NCBI GenBank assembly: GCA_032117095.1
Contig: JAULZZ010000033.1
Location: 1-13,272, forward strand
Source of the DNA: REEB470 sp032117095
GTDB taxonomy: Bacteria; Bacillota; Bacilli; Paenibacillales; YIM-B00363
Length of the DNA: 13,272 nucleotides
Direction: 5' to 3'
Each line of letters begins with the position of its first letter. Within the stretch, counting starts at the first letter, position 1. The notes beneath the pieces were generated by a model. That model made no database searches. It saw only the letters and a list, made by a program, of their open reading frames with translations, and was not told the origin of the DNA. Made by a program: the position numbers and the translations under genes. Shown piece by piece: positions 1-6,766 of the stretch.

Positions 1-248
1 TCTAATGGAATGTGTTCAGGCTGTATCTCCACTTCTTGCGGTGCGGGCAAAGAAACTTCCAACATTTCACCTGTCGTCAAACGATGGCTCGGTTTTACCT
101 GCTGCCCTGCGATCGTCACGTGTCCTTGTCGAATCCATTGTTGCCACTGTGCTCGAGAATATGCGCCCAGCGACGACAAGTACACATCGAGCCGTTCCCC
201 GTGATGCTGTTGTGCGACAGCGAAACTGACGGGTTCTTCCGCTTCCAT
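1..248 (-). CDS. rluD: RluD-type pseudouridine synthase, N-terminal part (runs off the left edge)
   Basis: The reverse strand encodes about 82 residues that begin MEAEEPVSFAVAQQHHGERL and continue DVYLSSLGAYSRAQWQQWIR. This is the S4-type RNA-binding domain that precedes the catalytic domain in RluA/RluD pseudouridine synthases, which isomerise uridine in ribosomal RNA. The motifs are ERLDVYLSS, SRAQWQQWI, GHVTIAGQQVKPSHRL and GEMLEV. The catalytic domain lies beyond the window, so the exact RluA subfamily cannot be settled. I chose the ATG at 248 because GAGGAG ends six bases upstream. The in-frame ATG at 254 directly abuts that Shine-Dalgarno and is too close. The gene follows lspA by 10 bases, so the two are probably cotranscribed, as is usual in Bacilli. 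Confidence 0.88.
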   Translation of the reverse strand, partial: MEAEEPVSFAVAQQHHGERLDVYLSSLGAYSRAQWQQWIRQGHVTIAGQQVKPSHRLTTGEMLEVSLPAPQEVEIQPEHIPL

Positions 249-258
249 GTTCATCTCC

Positions 259-780
259 TCAGACGCCCTCCCCTTGTTGCGCCATCCGTTGCGCCTTATT
301 TTGCTGTCTGTCTTCCATGAATAACACCCATCCCATGCCCACAACACCACATACAATCGTCATATCTGCGACGTTAAAAATCGGGTATGCGTACTGCCAA
401 TCGAGACCAAGCGAAGAAAAATCGAAAACGATTCGCACAAAATCGACGACTTCACCCAAGCGAAATCGATCGAGGACGTTCCCTAGCGCCCCACCCAAGA
501 CGAAGGACAACGCCCACGCACGCCCACGCATACGATGACGAATCGCTTGCCACCACACATATCCAATCGCACAAATCATGCCACTCGTGACGAACAACAA
601 CATCGTAGGATACGCATTGAGCAACCCCCACGCCGCCCCCGCATTCCGATGAGACGTAAGACTCAAGAATGATCCCCATACGGGGATAATTTCCCCTTTT
701 GTGAGAGACGTGACAATCGCCCATTTGGTCGTCTGATCAAGCACCACTACAAAGGCGATAACACCTAAAAAAATAGCCAT
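259..780 (-). CDS. lspA: Lipoprotein signal peptidase (signal peptidase II)
   Basis: This 173-residue integral membrane aspartyl peptidase removes the signal peptide of prolipoproteins after lipid attachment to the cysteine. The family motifs are present in order: a first membrane segment with DQTTKW (15-20), HRNAGAAWG (44-52), GGALGNVLDRFRLGEVVDF (96-114) and FNVADMTI (135-142). By analogy with the family the catalytic aspartates are D113 and D139. Length and four hydrophobic segments are normal. The start is supported by an AAGGGAGAG ribosome binding site 8 bases before the ATG. Likely substrates in this window are PstS and the C-terminal nuclease lipoprotein. The next gene is the RluD-type enzyme. 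A palindromic repeat copy lies within the 5' region, about 30 bases above the start. Confidence 0.96.
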   Translation of the reverse strand: MAIFLGVIAFVVVLDQTTKWAIVTSLTKGEIIPVWGSFLSLTSHRNAGAAWGLLNAYPTMLLFVTSGMICAIGYVWWQAIRHRMRGRAWALSFVLGGALGNVLDRFRLGEVVDFVRIVFDFSSLGLDWQYAYPIFNVADMTIVCGVVGMGWVLFMEDRQQNKAQRMAQQGEGV

Positions 781-811
781 ATCGTTCTCTCCCTTAGATG
801 TCTTAATACGA

Positions 812-922
812 AATGCGATTTCAAACCATATCCTTTCAGTGGAAATTCTACGCCTTTCCGCCTCGGTTAAACCGCCCTTTGCTTTTCCTCAAAAGGCATC
901 CTTCTGCACAAGTATGTTTTCA
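812..922. repeat. Dispersed palindromic repeat, copy A
   Basis: About 111 bases match 6356-6470 (copy B). The best block is ACGCCTTTCCGCC at 850-862, continuing with CGGTT, AACCGCC and TTTGCTTT blocks, and the far end shares TGTTTTCAA (914-922). The element folds as two nested hairpin arms: an inner stem of GTGGAAA (839-845) with TTTCCGC (855-861), including one wobble pair, and a weaker outer stem between about 815-827 and 864-875. The left arm is more decayed than in copy B. It sits upstream of lspA, in its leader if transcription starts further out. It resembles an intergenic palindromic (REP-like) repeat; a structured RNA is the alternative. The boundaries are approximate. Confidence 0.7.
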
Positions 923-1034
923 ATATGGAATGAGGACATATCGCCATCATAGCATACGAATCAATAAAATACGAAAAATCAAAAATACGCTGCCCTGCAC
1001 ATCCGAAAACGCACAAAAAATAAGGCGCACATCG

Positions 1035-1128
1035 TAAGACTAAACACGATTTGAATACATCCATCCACTGTGTTTTTTCGTAAAAGAAAACGCTCTGTAT
1101 AGACGTTCTTAATCAGTGTTTAGTATAA
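1035..1128. mobile_element. MITE-like inverted-repeat element, copy 1 (with flanking TAA)
   Basis: The element runs from GACTAAACAC (1038-1047) to GTGTTTAGTA (1116-1125), and TAA lies immediately outside both ends (1035-1037 and 1126-1128). The same termini and the same TAA flanks occur at 12355-12463, where the inverted repeat is intact. In the reverse orientation the second copy also shares internal sequence with this one, for example GAATACA near the left arm and GACGTT before the right arm. Copy 1 appears about 15 bases shorter inside. It encodes nothing. The structure fits a non-autonomous miniature transposable element. The transposase family is unknown; a TA or TAA target would be compatible with IS630/Tc1-type elements. 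Confidence 0.65.
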
Positions 1129-1192
1129 GACGTGCCAATTCGTGCACAACTGCCTCTCCTTCTGCTTTGCGGATTTCCGCTTCTGCAATGGC
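1109..1192 (-). pseudogene. Possible gene remnant next to the inverted-repeat element
   Basis: Read on the minus strand, 1192 down to 1112 translates as AIAEAEIRKAEGEAVVHELA followed by RLILNTD and a stop. The codons look protein-like, and the string resembles the charged alanine-glutamate helices of many proteins. A TGA stop lies immediately upstream in frame, there is no start or ribosome binding site, and the last six or so codons come from the inverted-repeat element. It could be the decayed end of a gene interrupted by that element. It could equally be a chance open frame. No family is assigned. Confidence 0.2.
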
Positions 1193-1264
1193 TCATGCGT
1201 CGTCGCCGTCGGCAACGCACCACGTTGTGCGTCTCATCGCTTGATCACACCACATAAGAATAGG

Positions 1265-1278
1265 TTAATTTAAATTAA
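1265..1278. promoter_or_regulatory. Perfect 14-base AT palindrome upstream of a promoter
   Basis: TTAATTTAAATTAA is its own reverse complement. It ends 36 bases before the -35 hexamer of the promoter for the orphan secreted protein, in an AT-rich tract that could also act as an UP element. An operator role is speculation. AT-only palindromes arise by chance in such tracts. Confidence 0.25.
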
Positions 1279-1314
1279 TTGATAATTTTTTTTATAATCC
1301 ATTTAGATATGCAA

Positions 1315-1343
1315 TTTACAAACGTTGTACTTTTTGTTATACT
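1315..1343 (+). promoter_or_regulatory. Sigma-A type promoter for the orphan secreted protein
   Basis: TTTACA (1315-1320) and TATACT (1338-1343) are 17 bases apart, close to the TTGACA and TATAAT consensus. Transcription would begin near 1350, giving a leader of about 60 bases before the ATG at 1412. The upstream tract is very AT-rich. Confidence 0.75.
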
Positions 1344-1411
1344 GATAACCATTGAGCAATTGCACCAAGCGAGCATTTTCAAAAATCATCTTTATCATGG
1401 AGGAGACCATC

Positions 1412-1951
1412 ATGCTACGTACACAACCGCATTTCATCCAACCGTTCCAAAAAGCACTGTGCCTCTGCGCAATCGGAGGACTGCTGTGCTTTGGACTATC
1501 CACGACCGTACATGCCAACAAAAGTAAAGTCAAACCAATTCCCGCATATCAACAATTGATCGACTCAAACGCCTTACAGAATATCCAGAACAGCAAACGG
1601 TGCCCTTCGCCGCACAAACCCATCCCCATTAAGACCAAACAAGATATCGAAAATCTAAATAAAATATTACAAAAATCAACTAAAAACACATGCCATGTTG
1701 TTGCAGTGCTCGACCCTTCGATCCGTATACCTAATCCGGTGATTAAAATTACGAAGCAAAACTTCAACTGGCTCAATACACTTGTAATGGAAGCCATGAA
1801 AACAAACAAAACTGTTTCTGTGAACAACATACCACAGAAGATGACACAACAAACATTCAATACGCTCAACAAAGTGACCGCATGCACTGGCAATAATGGG
1901 AAACCTTTCGTCATTACAGATCCACTTAAAAAATTATCAAAGTGCCTATAG
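1412..1951 (+). CDS. Orphan secreted protein with three short internal repeats
   Basis: I do not recognise a family for this 179-residue protein. It has a classical signal peptide: basic N-region, hydrophobic core around 15-30 and a probable cleavage site after VHA at 33-35. The mature part is rich in Lys, Asn and Thr and has four cysteines (64, 94, 158, 178), enough for two disulfides. Three segments repeat: KTKQDIENLNKI (74-85), KITKQNFNWLNTL (112-124) and KMTQQTFNTLNKV (143-155). They share a pattern of T-K/Q-Q, an aliphatic or Phe residue and Leu-Asn. The start at 1412 is fixed by GGAGGAG (1399-1405); the longer frame from 1352 would overlap the promoter region. It is a single-gene unit with its own promoter and terminator. 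Its AT-richer composition and flanking mobile repeat hint at acquisition, but this is weak. Confidence 0.8.
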   Translation: MLRTQPHFIQPFQKALCLCAIGGLLCFGLSTTVHANKSKVKPIPAYQQLIDSNALQNIQNSKRCPSPHKPIPIKTKQDIENLNKILQKSTKNTCHVVAVLDPSIRIPNPVIKITKQNFNWLNTLVMEAMKTNKTVSVNNIPQKMTQQTFNTLNKVTACTGNNGKPFVITDPLKKLSKCL

Positions 1952-1973
1952 ACTTTGTATTTTTACCCGCCTC

Positions 1974-2013
1974 CCGCCCTTTGCGCATGACGTAAGGGCG
2001 GTTTTCGTTTTAC
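1974..2013 (+). terminator. Rho-independent terminator after the orphan secreted protein
   Basis: The arms CCGCCCT (1974-1980) and AGGGCGG (1995-2001) form a 7-bp GC-rich stem with a 14-base loop, followed by TTTTCGTTTT. It separates this gene from pstS. Confidence 0.8.
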
Positions 2014-2015
2014 TT

Positions 2016-2069
2016 GTTAATCATATTTTACAAATATGCGATATTCACTTAACATTTTGCATGTATACT
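2016..2069 (+). promoter_or_regulatory. Candidate Pho-box promoter of the pst operon
   Basis: The -10 hexamer TATACT lies at 2064-2069, preceded by TG. Upstream there is no good -35, but TTTACA (2027-2032) and TTAACA (2049-2054) lie exactly 22 bases apart, which is twice the 11-base period of PhoP-binding repeats (TTAACA-like) in Bacillus. GTTAAT at 2016 keeps the same phase. A weak -35 with PhoP repeats beside it is what an activated phosphate-starvation promoter would look like. This is inferred from the motif and the operon content. Confidence 0.45.
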
Positions 2070-2108
2070 CGTAAAGTAATCATCATACAACGTAGAGGAG
2101 ATGCGATC

Positions 2109-3023
2109 ATGCGGACATGGTTCATGGTTTTTGCTTGTGTAGCGTTGCTAGCGGGGTGTGCCAAATCCGACGATGCAGGCACGCAACTCACAGGTACCAT
2201 TGATGTGGACGGTTCGAGTACGGTGTATCCGATCACCGAAGCCGTTGCGGAGGAGTTTGGGAAGGCATACGCAGATGTGCGGGTTCCTGTCGGGGTGTCT
2301 GGTACAGGCGGCGGGTTCAAACGGTTTTGTGCGGGCGAAACGGCGATGAGCAACGCTTCGCGTCTCATAAAATCTTCAGAAAAAGAGTTGTGCACAAAAA
2401 ATGGCGTAGAATATTTGGAACTTGCCGTTGCGTATGATGGATTGTCTGTGCTTGTACATCCTTCGAACAATTGGGTTGATTCTCTCACCGTGGCAGAGCT
2501 CAATACCCTATTCAAGCCTGGCAGTACCGTGAAGACGTGGAAAGACGTGCGTGCAGCGTGGCCGGATGAACCCATCAAAATTTTCTCACCGGGTGCAGAT
2601 TCTGGGACATTTGACTACTTTACCGAAGCGATCAATGGCAAAGCTCAGGCATTTCGCAACGACGCCCAAGTGACGTTTAGTGAAGACGACAACACCCTCG
2701 TGCAAGGCATTTCAGGCGAAAAAAATGCAATCGGATACTTTGGTTTTGCGTACTATGAAGAAAACATGGATAAGCTAAAACTTGTGCCCATTGACAACGG
2801 CAAAGGAGCGATTGCGCCTAGTGTAACCACGATTGGCGACGGAACGTATGCGCCACTCTCGCGTGAATTGTACGTATACGTGAGCAAAAAAGCAATTTCT
2901 CGTCCTGAAGTAAAAGCATTCACGGAATTTTACCTAAAAAACGTCGGCAAACTCGCGCGTGAAGTCGGCTACATCGAATTGCCCCAAGCAAAATACGACG
3001 AAGATTTAGCGAAAATTCAATAG
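2109..3023 (+). CDS. pstS: Phosphate-binding lipoprotein of the Pst ABC transporter
   Basis: This 304-residue extracellular receptor captures inorganic phosphate for PstCA. The signal peptide ends in a lipobox LLAGC, with lipidated Cys17, so the protein would be tethered to the outer face of the membrane and processed by LspA. Phosphate-pocket motifs of the family are visible: DGSSTVYP (34-41), GVSGTGGGFKRFCAGE (62-77), the S-N-A-S-R segment that follows, and SGTFDYF (165-171). The start is set by GAGGAG (2095-2100), 8 bases before the ATG at 2109. A longer in-frame extension to 1896 would run back through the terminator of the previous gene and is rejected. It is the first gene of pstSCAB and lies behind a candidate Pho-box promoter. 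Confidence 0.95.
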   Translation: MRTWFMVFACVALLAGCAKSDDAGTQLTGTIDVDGSSTVYPITEAVAEEFGKAYADVRVPVGVSGTGGGFKRFCAGETAMSNASRLIKSSEKELCTKNGVEYLELAVAYDGLSVLVHPSNNWVDSLTVAELNTLFKPGSTVKTWKDVRAAWPDEPIKIFSPGADSGTFDYFTEAINGKAQAFRNDAQVTFSEDDNTLVQGISGEKNAIGYFGFAYYEENMDKLKLVPIDNGKGAIAPSVTTIGDGTYAPLSRELYVYVSKKAISRPEVKAFTEFYLKNVGKLAREVGYIELPQAKYDEDLAKIQ

Positions 3024-3079
3024 AAATACAGACAATGATGAAACGAGAAATGAATTTTTACCCTTGCATGATAGAAAAC

Positions 3080-3119
3080 AAGCCTCGTAAATGATATAAT
3101 TTATGAGGCTTTCTTTTTT
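3080..3119 (+). terminator. Hairpin terminator or attenuator between pstS and pstC
   Basis: The arms 3080-3092 and 3099-3111 pair over 13 positions with one wobble pair around a six-base loop, followed by TTCTTTTTT. This is a full intrinsic terminator signal inside the operon. Partial read-through would give more receptor mRNA than permease mRNA, a common arrangement in binding-protein transporters. The loop and right arm also contain TATAAT (3095-3100) in an extended TGA-TATAAT context, so a weak internal promoter is possible. Confidence 0.75.
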
Positions 3120-3147
3120 GCAGTTCAATGGTCAAGGAGTGAACATC

Positions 3148-4065
3148 ATGAACGCCCACAATGCAGATGCCCTCGTATTTAAGAGCAACAAACTTTATCT
3201 CGTCGATCGGATCGTTCCGATGTTTCTCGTCGTCTGTACGCTCGTTTCCGTACTCACGACGATCGGCATCGTAGTGACTCTTTTTACCGAGTCCATTCAA
3301 TTTTTTTCTCTTGTCCCGATACTCGATTTTTTTGGGGGCGTGCGTTGGGCCCCGCTCATTGAGCCCGTGAGCTACGGCGTGTTGCCCTTGCTCGGTGGCA
3401 CGATGATGATTACGGTCATCGGGTCGTTGGTTGCCCTTCCTCTTGGATTGGCGGCGGCGATTTATTTGAGTGAGTATGCCCCCGAACGTCTCCGCAAAAC
3501 CATTAAGCCCATTCTTGAAGTGTTGGCAGGCATCCCGACGATCGTCTATGGTTTTTTTGCGTTAAGTTTTGTGACGCCCCTGCTCAGGAATTTTATTCCT
3601 GATTTGGGGCTGTTTAATGCGTTGAGTGCGGGCATTGTCGTCGGCATCATGATCATCCCCATCGTCGCTTCATTGAGTGAAGATGCGATGCGCGCTGTGC
3701 CGAATAGTTTGCGTGAAGGGGCGTATGCCCTCGGGGCGACGAAGTTTGAAGTGGCCATCAAGGTCATTTTGCCTGCGGCCTTATCTGGTGTCGTCGCCTC
3801 TTTCGTGCTCGCTTTTTCACGGGCGATCGGAGAAACGATGATCGTGACCGTCGCCGCGGGAGCTACCCCCCAGCTCACCGCCAATCCGTTAGATAGCATC
3901 CAGACGATGACCGCATACATCGTCCAAGTGAGTCTTGGCGATACGCCGCACGGTTCGATCATCTATGGTTCTATTTTTGCGGTCGGTTTGACACTATTTA
4001 TCATTACGTTTTTTCTCAATATTCTCGCCTCCTCGATTGCCAAACGATTTCGGGAGGTGTATTAG
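3148..4065 (+). CDS. pstC: Phosphate ABC transporter permease PstC
   Basis: This 305-residue inner-membrane subunit forms the phosphate channel together with PstA. It has about six hydrophobic segments, the family segment [13 protein letters not shown], and the cytoplasmic coupling (EAA) loop [20 protein letters not shown] that contacts the PstB ATPase. The long N-terminal loop after the first membrane span, with the SIQFF and FFGGVRWAP segments, is typical of PstC. The start at 3148 follows AAGGAG by 8 bases. The upstream in-frame ATG at 3103 lies inside the terminator hairpin and is rejected. The gene ends three bases before pstA, indicating close cotranscription. Confidence 0.95.
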   Translation: MNAHNADALVFKSNKLYLVDRIVPMFLVVCTLVSVLTTIGIVVTLFTESIQFFSLVPILDFFGGVRWAPLIEPVSYGVLPLLGGTMMITVIGSLVALPLGLAAAIYLSEYAPERLRKTIKPILEVLAGIPTIVYGFFALSFVTPLLRNFIPDLGLFNALSAGIVVGIMIIPIVASLSEDAMRAVPNSLREGAYALGATKFEVAIKVILPAALSGVVASFVLAFSRAIGETMIVTVAAGATPQLTANPLDSIQTMTAYIVQVSLGDTPHGSIIYGSIFAVGLTLFIITFFLNILASSIAKRFREVY

Positions 4066-4068
4066 ACG

Positions 4069-4989
4069 ATGGCTTCTCCCGCAATGCAATCTACGCCTCC
4101 TCCCTCGCCACCCCCCGCTCATTTTTCATCCGATGTAGAACACGTACAAATTCAACGGCGACGCCAGTGGAATTTCGTCTTTCATGTTTTGTTTTTAATC
4201 GCCACCTCCATCGGCATTTTTGCCTTAATGGCGTTGTTGATCGATGTCGTCGTGCACGGTTGGAGCATGTTTCGCCCCGAATTATTCGAGAATTTCCCGT
4301 CACGACGGCCCGAGAACTCAGGGTTGAAATCTGCGATCGTCGGTACGTTACTGATGGTATGGATCATGGCACCGCTTTCTTTTGTGCTCGGTGTCGGGGC
4401 GGCGATTTACCTTGAAGAATATGCGCAGAAAAATTGGCTGACCCGCCTCATTCAGACGAACATCAGTACATTGGCCGGCGTGCCTTCGATCGTATACGGC
4501 ATCCTTGGTTTGACGTTGTTTGTACGCGGCATGCAGTTGGAACGCAGCTTGCTTGCAGGGGCGTTTACGATGACGTTGCTCATATTGCCGATCATTATTG
4601 TGGCCGCGCGCGAAGCGATTCGTGCCGTGCCAAATTCCCGACGAGATGCCGCATTCGCGCTGGGAGCGACTCCGTGGCAAACGATTCAAGGGGCCGTGTT
4701 GCCCTCTGCGATTCCAGGGATTTTGACGGGGGTGATTTTGGCTGTATCCCGTGCGATTGGCGAAACCGCACCGCTCGTCATGATCGGTGCACTCACCTTT
4801 GTCTCTTTTTTACCGTCGTCCGTACTTGACCAATTTACCGTGTTGCCGATCCAAATTTACAACTGGGTGAGTCGCCCCCAAGTAGAATTTCACGATTTGG
4901 CCGCAGCCGGGATTATGGTGTTGCTCATTTTGTTATTGATGATGAATGCCCTTGCTATCTCCATCCGCAACAAATATTACAAAAAGTAG
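4069..4989 (+). CDS. pstA: Phosphate ABC transporter permease PstA
   Basis: This 306-residue membrane subunit pairs with PstC. It has an unusual N-terminal extension rich in proline and serine (roughly residues 3-20) before the first membrane span near 34-60. Family features include the [13 protein letters not shown] segment, which parallels the one in PstC, and the coupling loop [20 protein letters not shown]. The start follows GGGAGGTG (4052-4059), nine bases upstream and inside the end of pstC. The spacing of only three bases from the pstC stop supports one transcript and perhaps coupled translation. The assignment is firm; the role of the proline-rich leader is unknown. Confidence 0.95.
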   Translation: MASPAMQSTPPPSPPPAHFSSDVEHVQIQRRRQWNFVFHVLFLIATSIGIFALMALLIDVVVHGWSMFRPELFENFPSRRPENSGLKSAIVGTLLMVWIMAPLSFVLGVGAAIYLEEYAQKNWLTRLIQTNISTLAGVPSIVYGILGLTLFVRGMQLERSLLAGAFTMTLLILPIIIVAAREAIRAVPNSRRDAAFALGATPWQTIQGAVLPSAIPGILTGVILAVSRAIGETAPLVMIGALTFVSFLPSSVLDQFTVLPIQIYNWVSRPQVEFHDLAAAGIMVLLILLLMMNALAISIRNKYYKK

Positions 4990-5017
4990 CGAAAGCATCA
5001 AAGGAGGGTACTGCGTC

Positions 5018-5773
5018 ATGAAACCACTCATCCATGTGAACCAACTGAATTTATTTTATGGTGCATACCAAGCACTCAAAAACGTCACCATGCACATTCC
5101 TGAAAAAGAAATTACGGCATTTATCGGGCCCTCTGGCTGTGGAAAATCCACCTTGTTGCGTACGATTAACCGGATGAATGATCGCATTGCCGACGTGCGC
5201 ATCGAAGGGACGATCTCGATTGCCAATGTGTCCATTTATAGTCCTTCTGTCGATGTCGAAATTTTACGAAAAAAAGTCGGCATGGTATTCCAGCAACCGA
5301 CTCCGTTTCCCAAATCGATTTATGACAATGTTGCTTTTGGTCCTCGCTTGCATGGCACCCGCAACAAGGGATTGCTCAACGACGTCGTCGAAGAAAGTTT
5401 GCGCAGTGCAGCGTTATGGGATGAAGTAAAAGATTACCTGCACCGTTCTGCCTTGAGTTTATCCGGGGGGCAACAACAGCGTCTGTGCATTGCACGAGCA
5501 TTGGCAGTCAATCCAGACATTTTGCTGATGGACGAAGCGACTTCCGCACTCGACCCCATTTCCACACTGAAGATCGAAGAATTGGTCAAGGAATTGTGTA
5601 CGAAATTCACGATCGTCATGGTGACACACAACATGCAACAAGCTGCGCGCGTGTCCGATCGAACTGGTTTTTTTCTGCATGGAGAACTCGTAGAATATAC
5701 CGATTCAAAAACGATGTTTTCCAACCCCAAAGATCAGCGGACAGAAGACTACGTTTCAGGGCGTTTTGGTTGA
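5018..5773 (+). CDS. pstB: Phosphate ABC transporter ATPase PstB
   Basis: This 251-residue cytoplasmic ATPase powers phosphate import. All nucleotide-binding motifs are intact: Walker [10 protein letters not shown] (37-45), Q-loop Gln92, signature LSGGQQQ (148-154), Walker B ILLMDE (168-173) and switch His204 in VTHNMQQ. The stretch around the NRMND motif after Walker A and [14 protein letters not shown] is characteristic of PstB. The D-loop region reads DEATSALDP, whereas most PstB proteins have Pro in place of the first Ala; this is a mild variant. The start at 5018 follows AAGGAGGG (5001-5008). A longer frame from 4946 overlaps pstA and is rejected. phoU, which often follows pstB, is absent here. 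Confidence 0.96.
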   Translation: MKPLIHVNQLNLFYGAYQALKNVTMHIPEKEITAFIGPSGCGKSTLLRTINRMNDRIADVRIEGTISIANVSIYSPSVDVEILRKKVGMVFQQPTPFPKSIYDNVAFGPRLHGTRNKGLLNDVVEESLRSAALWDEVKDYLHRSALSLSGGQQQRLCIARALAVNPDILLMDEATSALDPISTLKIEELVKELCTKFTIVMVTHNMQQAARVSDRTGFFLHGELVEYTDSKTMFSNPKDQRTEDYVSGRFG

Positions 5774-5831
5774 TACGGGGCACAATGGCATGCACAATTC
5801 ATAAAAAATTTTACCGAAAGGGGCATTTCCA

Positions 5832-6338
5832 TTGGAGTTTTTTTACAACGAACTTTGGAAAGATTCGCTCGGCTGGTTCATTGTCGTCGCATTGCTGGTG
5901 GTCGGGATGCTCGGTGCGGTGTTCCCGGTCTTACCAGGGGTATTTGCGATCTTCATTGGGTTTATCGTGTATGGCTTGTTTTTCGGTTTCTTCCCATTAG
6001 ACGCAACCTTTTGGATCATCCAAACCGCACTGTTGATCATCATCGTCGTTGCTGAGTATGTCATCACTTCTGTTGCTGTCAAACGTAGTGGGGGCAGTCG
6101 CGCATCAGTGACAGGAACGAACGTCGGGCTTATCCTCGGCCCTTTTCTCATCCCCATGTTCGGGATTATTCTCGGTCCCTTCCTCGGTTCCTTGCTCGGC
6201 GAGATGAACACCTCAAAAGATGTACGCCACTTGCTAAAAGTCGGGTTCGGCTCATTGGTCGGCTTTTTCATTAGTGTAATCTTCAAATTGGTGTTTCAAT
6301 CCATCATGGTCGGGTTGTTTGTATGGTACATCATTTAA
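5832..6338 (+). CDS. DUF456 family membrane protein
   Basis: This 168-residue hydrophobic protein matches the DUF456 pattern: a first span with GMLGAVFPVLPGVFAIFIG, a central span ending in AEYVITSVAVKRSGGSR, and the glycine-rich pair of segments LGPFLIPMFGIILGPFLGS and GSLVGFFISVIFKL. The function of the family is not known. The start is a TTG at 5832, eight bases after AAAGGGG (5817-5823); no ATG fits. It lies 58 bases after pstB without a clear terminator, so it may be cotranscribed with pstSCAB, occupying the position where phoU often sits. A role in phosphate uptake cannot be claimed from position alone. The palindromic repeat copy B follows it. Confidence 0.82.
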   Translation: MEFFYNELWKDSLGWFIVVALLVVGMLGAVFPVLPGVFAIFIGFIVYGLFFGFFPLDATFWIIQTALLIIIVVAEYVITSVAVKRSGGSRASVTGTNVGLILGPFLIPMFGIILGPFLGSLLGEMNTSKDVRHLLKVGFGSLVGFFISVIFKLVFQSIMVGLFVWYII

Positions 6339-6355
6339 ACACAAAGCGTCTTCTG

Positions 6356-6470
6356 ATATGCGTCGCGGTTGCAAACCAACTCCCCCAGCGGAAAGGATAC
6401 GCCTTTCCGCCTTGGTTGAACCGCCTTTTGCTTTCTCGCAAAATGTGGCTCTCTGTGTACATGTTTTCAA
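6356..6470. repeat. Dispersed palindromic repeat, copy B
   Basis: This is the better preserved of two copies (see 812-922). It folds into a long nested hairpin. The inner stem pairs GCGGAAAGG (6388-6396) with CCTTTCCGC (6402-6410), nine perfect base pairs with a five-base loop. The outer stem pairs GCGGTT...AACCAA (6365-6379) with TTGGTT...AACCGC (6412-6424) around a small bulge. The pyrimidine-rich tail TTTTGCTTTC follows. Its position just after the DUF456 stop means it could end or stabilise that transcript. It is not a standard terminator, because the run of T is interrupted. Confidence 0.75.
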
Positions 6471-6713
6471 GCGGTGATGCGTATAACATGGGCACCTCTA
6501 TGCCCCAATTTGTGAAAAATCATTTTGCCATAAACATCCGCATTTTTTGCATATATTTATGCGTAGCATGCACGGGATGGAGGCGCCCACATGTGCACGG
6601 CTCGGTACCCCTCCTCATGCTTTCCTCCCATTCCTTCCCCAAAAAATTTTGTCCCCTTCCTCGCCCCTAATGTTCACCGATTCACCTGTCCCCTATTCTA
6701 AACGGAGATTGCG

Positions 6714-6722
6714 TGGTATACT
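6714..6722 (+). promoter_or_regulatory. Extended -10 promoter for the DUF2157 operon
   Basis: TGGTATACT is a TGn extended -10 element with TATACT at 6717-6722. The -35 position (6694-6699, TATTCT) is poor, which the extended element can compensate. The start codon lies about 45 bases downstream. Confidence 0.5.
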
Positions 6723-6766
6723 ACTACAAAACAAAACGTGTGATTGTGTAGGAGGCGTGGCAGACG

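Larger units (their letters stand above)
781..1411. other. Gene-poor intergenic region between lspA and the orphan secreted protein
   Basis: This 631-base stretch lies between divergently oriented genes. From left to right it contains the lspA ribosome binding site, dispersed palindromic repeat copy A (812-922), the small inverted-repeat element (1035-1128), a possible 27-codon gene remnant on the minus strand (1109-1192), an AT-rich tract with a perfect palindrome (1265-1278), and a sigma-A promoter (1315-1343). The open frames of 60-80 codons that cross the repeats lack ribosome binding sites and family motifs, so I do not call them genes. I see no convincing lspA promoter. Confidence 0.7.
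6339..6766. other. Intergenic region between the DUF456 and DUF2157 genes
   Basis: This 428-base region holds palindromic repeat copy B (6356-6470) at its left and an extended -10 promoter near its right end. Between about 6471 and 6700 I see nothing I can name: no tRNA, no recognisable riboswitch and no open frame with a ribosome binding site. The stretch 6600-6670 is unusually pyrimidine-rich on the plus strand. Confidence 0.6.

Noticed and set aside
813..1064. Open frames of 65-74 codons on both strands across repeat copy A
   Set aside because: They lack ribosome binding sites and protein family features, and they overlap a repeat whose conserved feature is base pairing.
1549..1914. 121-codon minus-strand frame opposite the orphan secreted protein
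   Set aside because: The plus strand has promoter, ribosome binding site, signal peptide and terminator. The minus frame has none of these and is an antisense shadow.
2045..2578. 177-codon minus-strand frame opposite pstS
   Set aside because: It is a shadow of a clearly identified gene and has no ribosome binding site.
5531..5557. PstB variant DEATSALDP instead of the usual DEPTSALDP
   Set aside because: All catalytic motifs are intact and alanine at this position is tolerated in ABC ATPases, so it is not a sign of inactivity.
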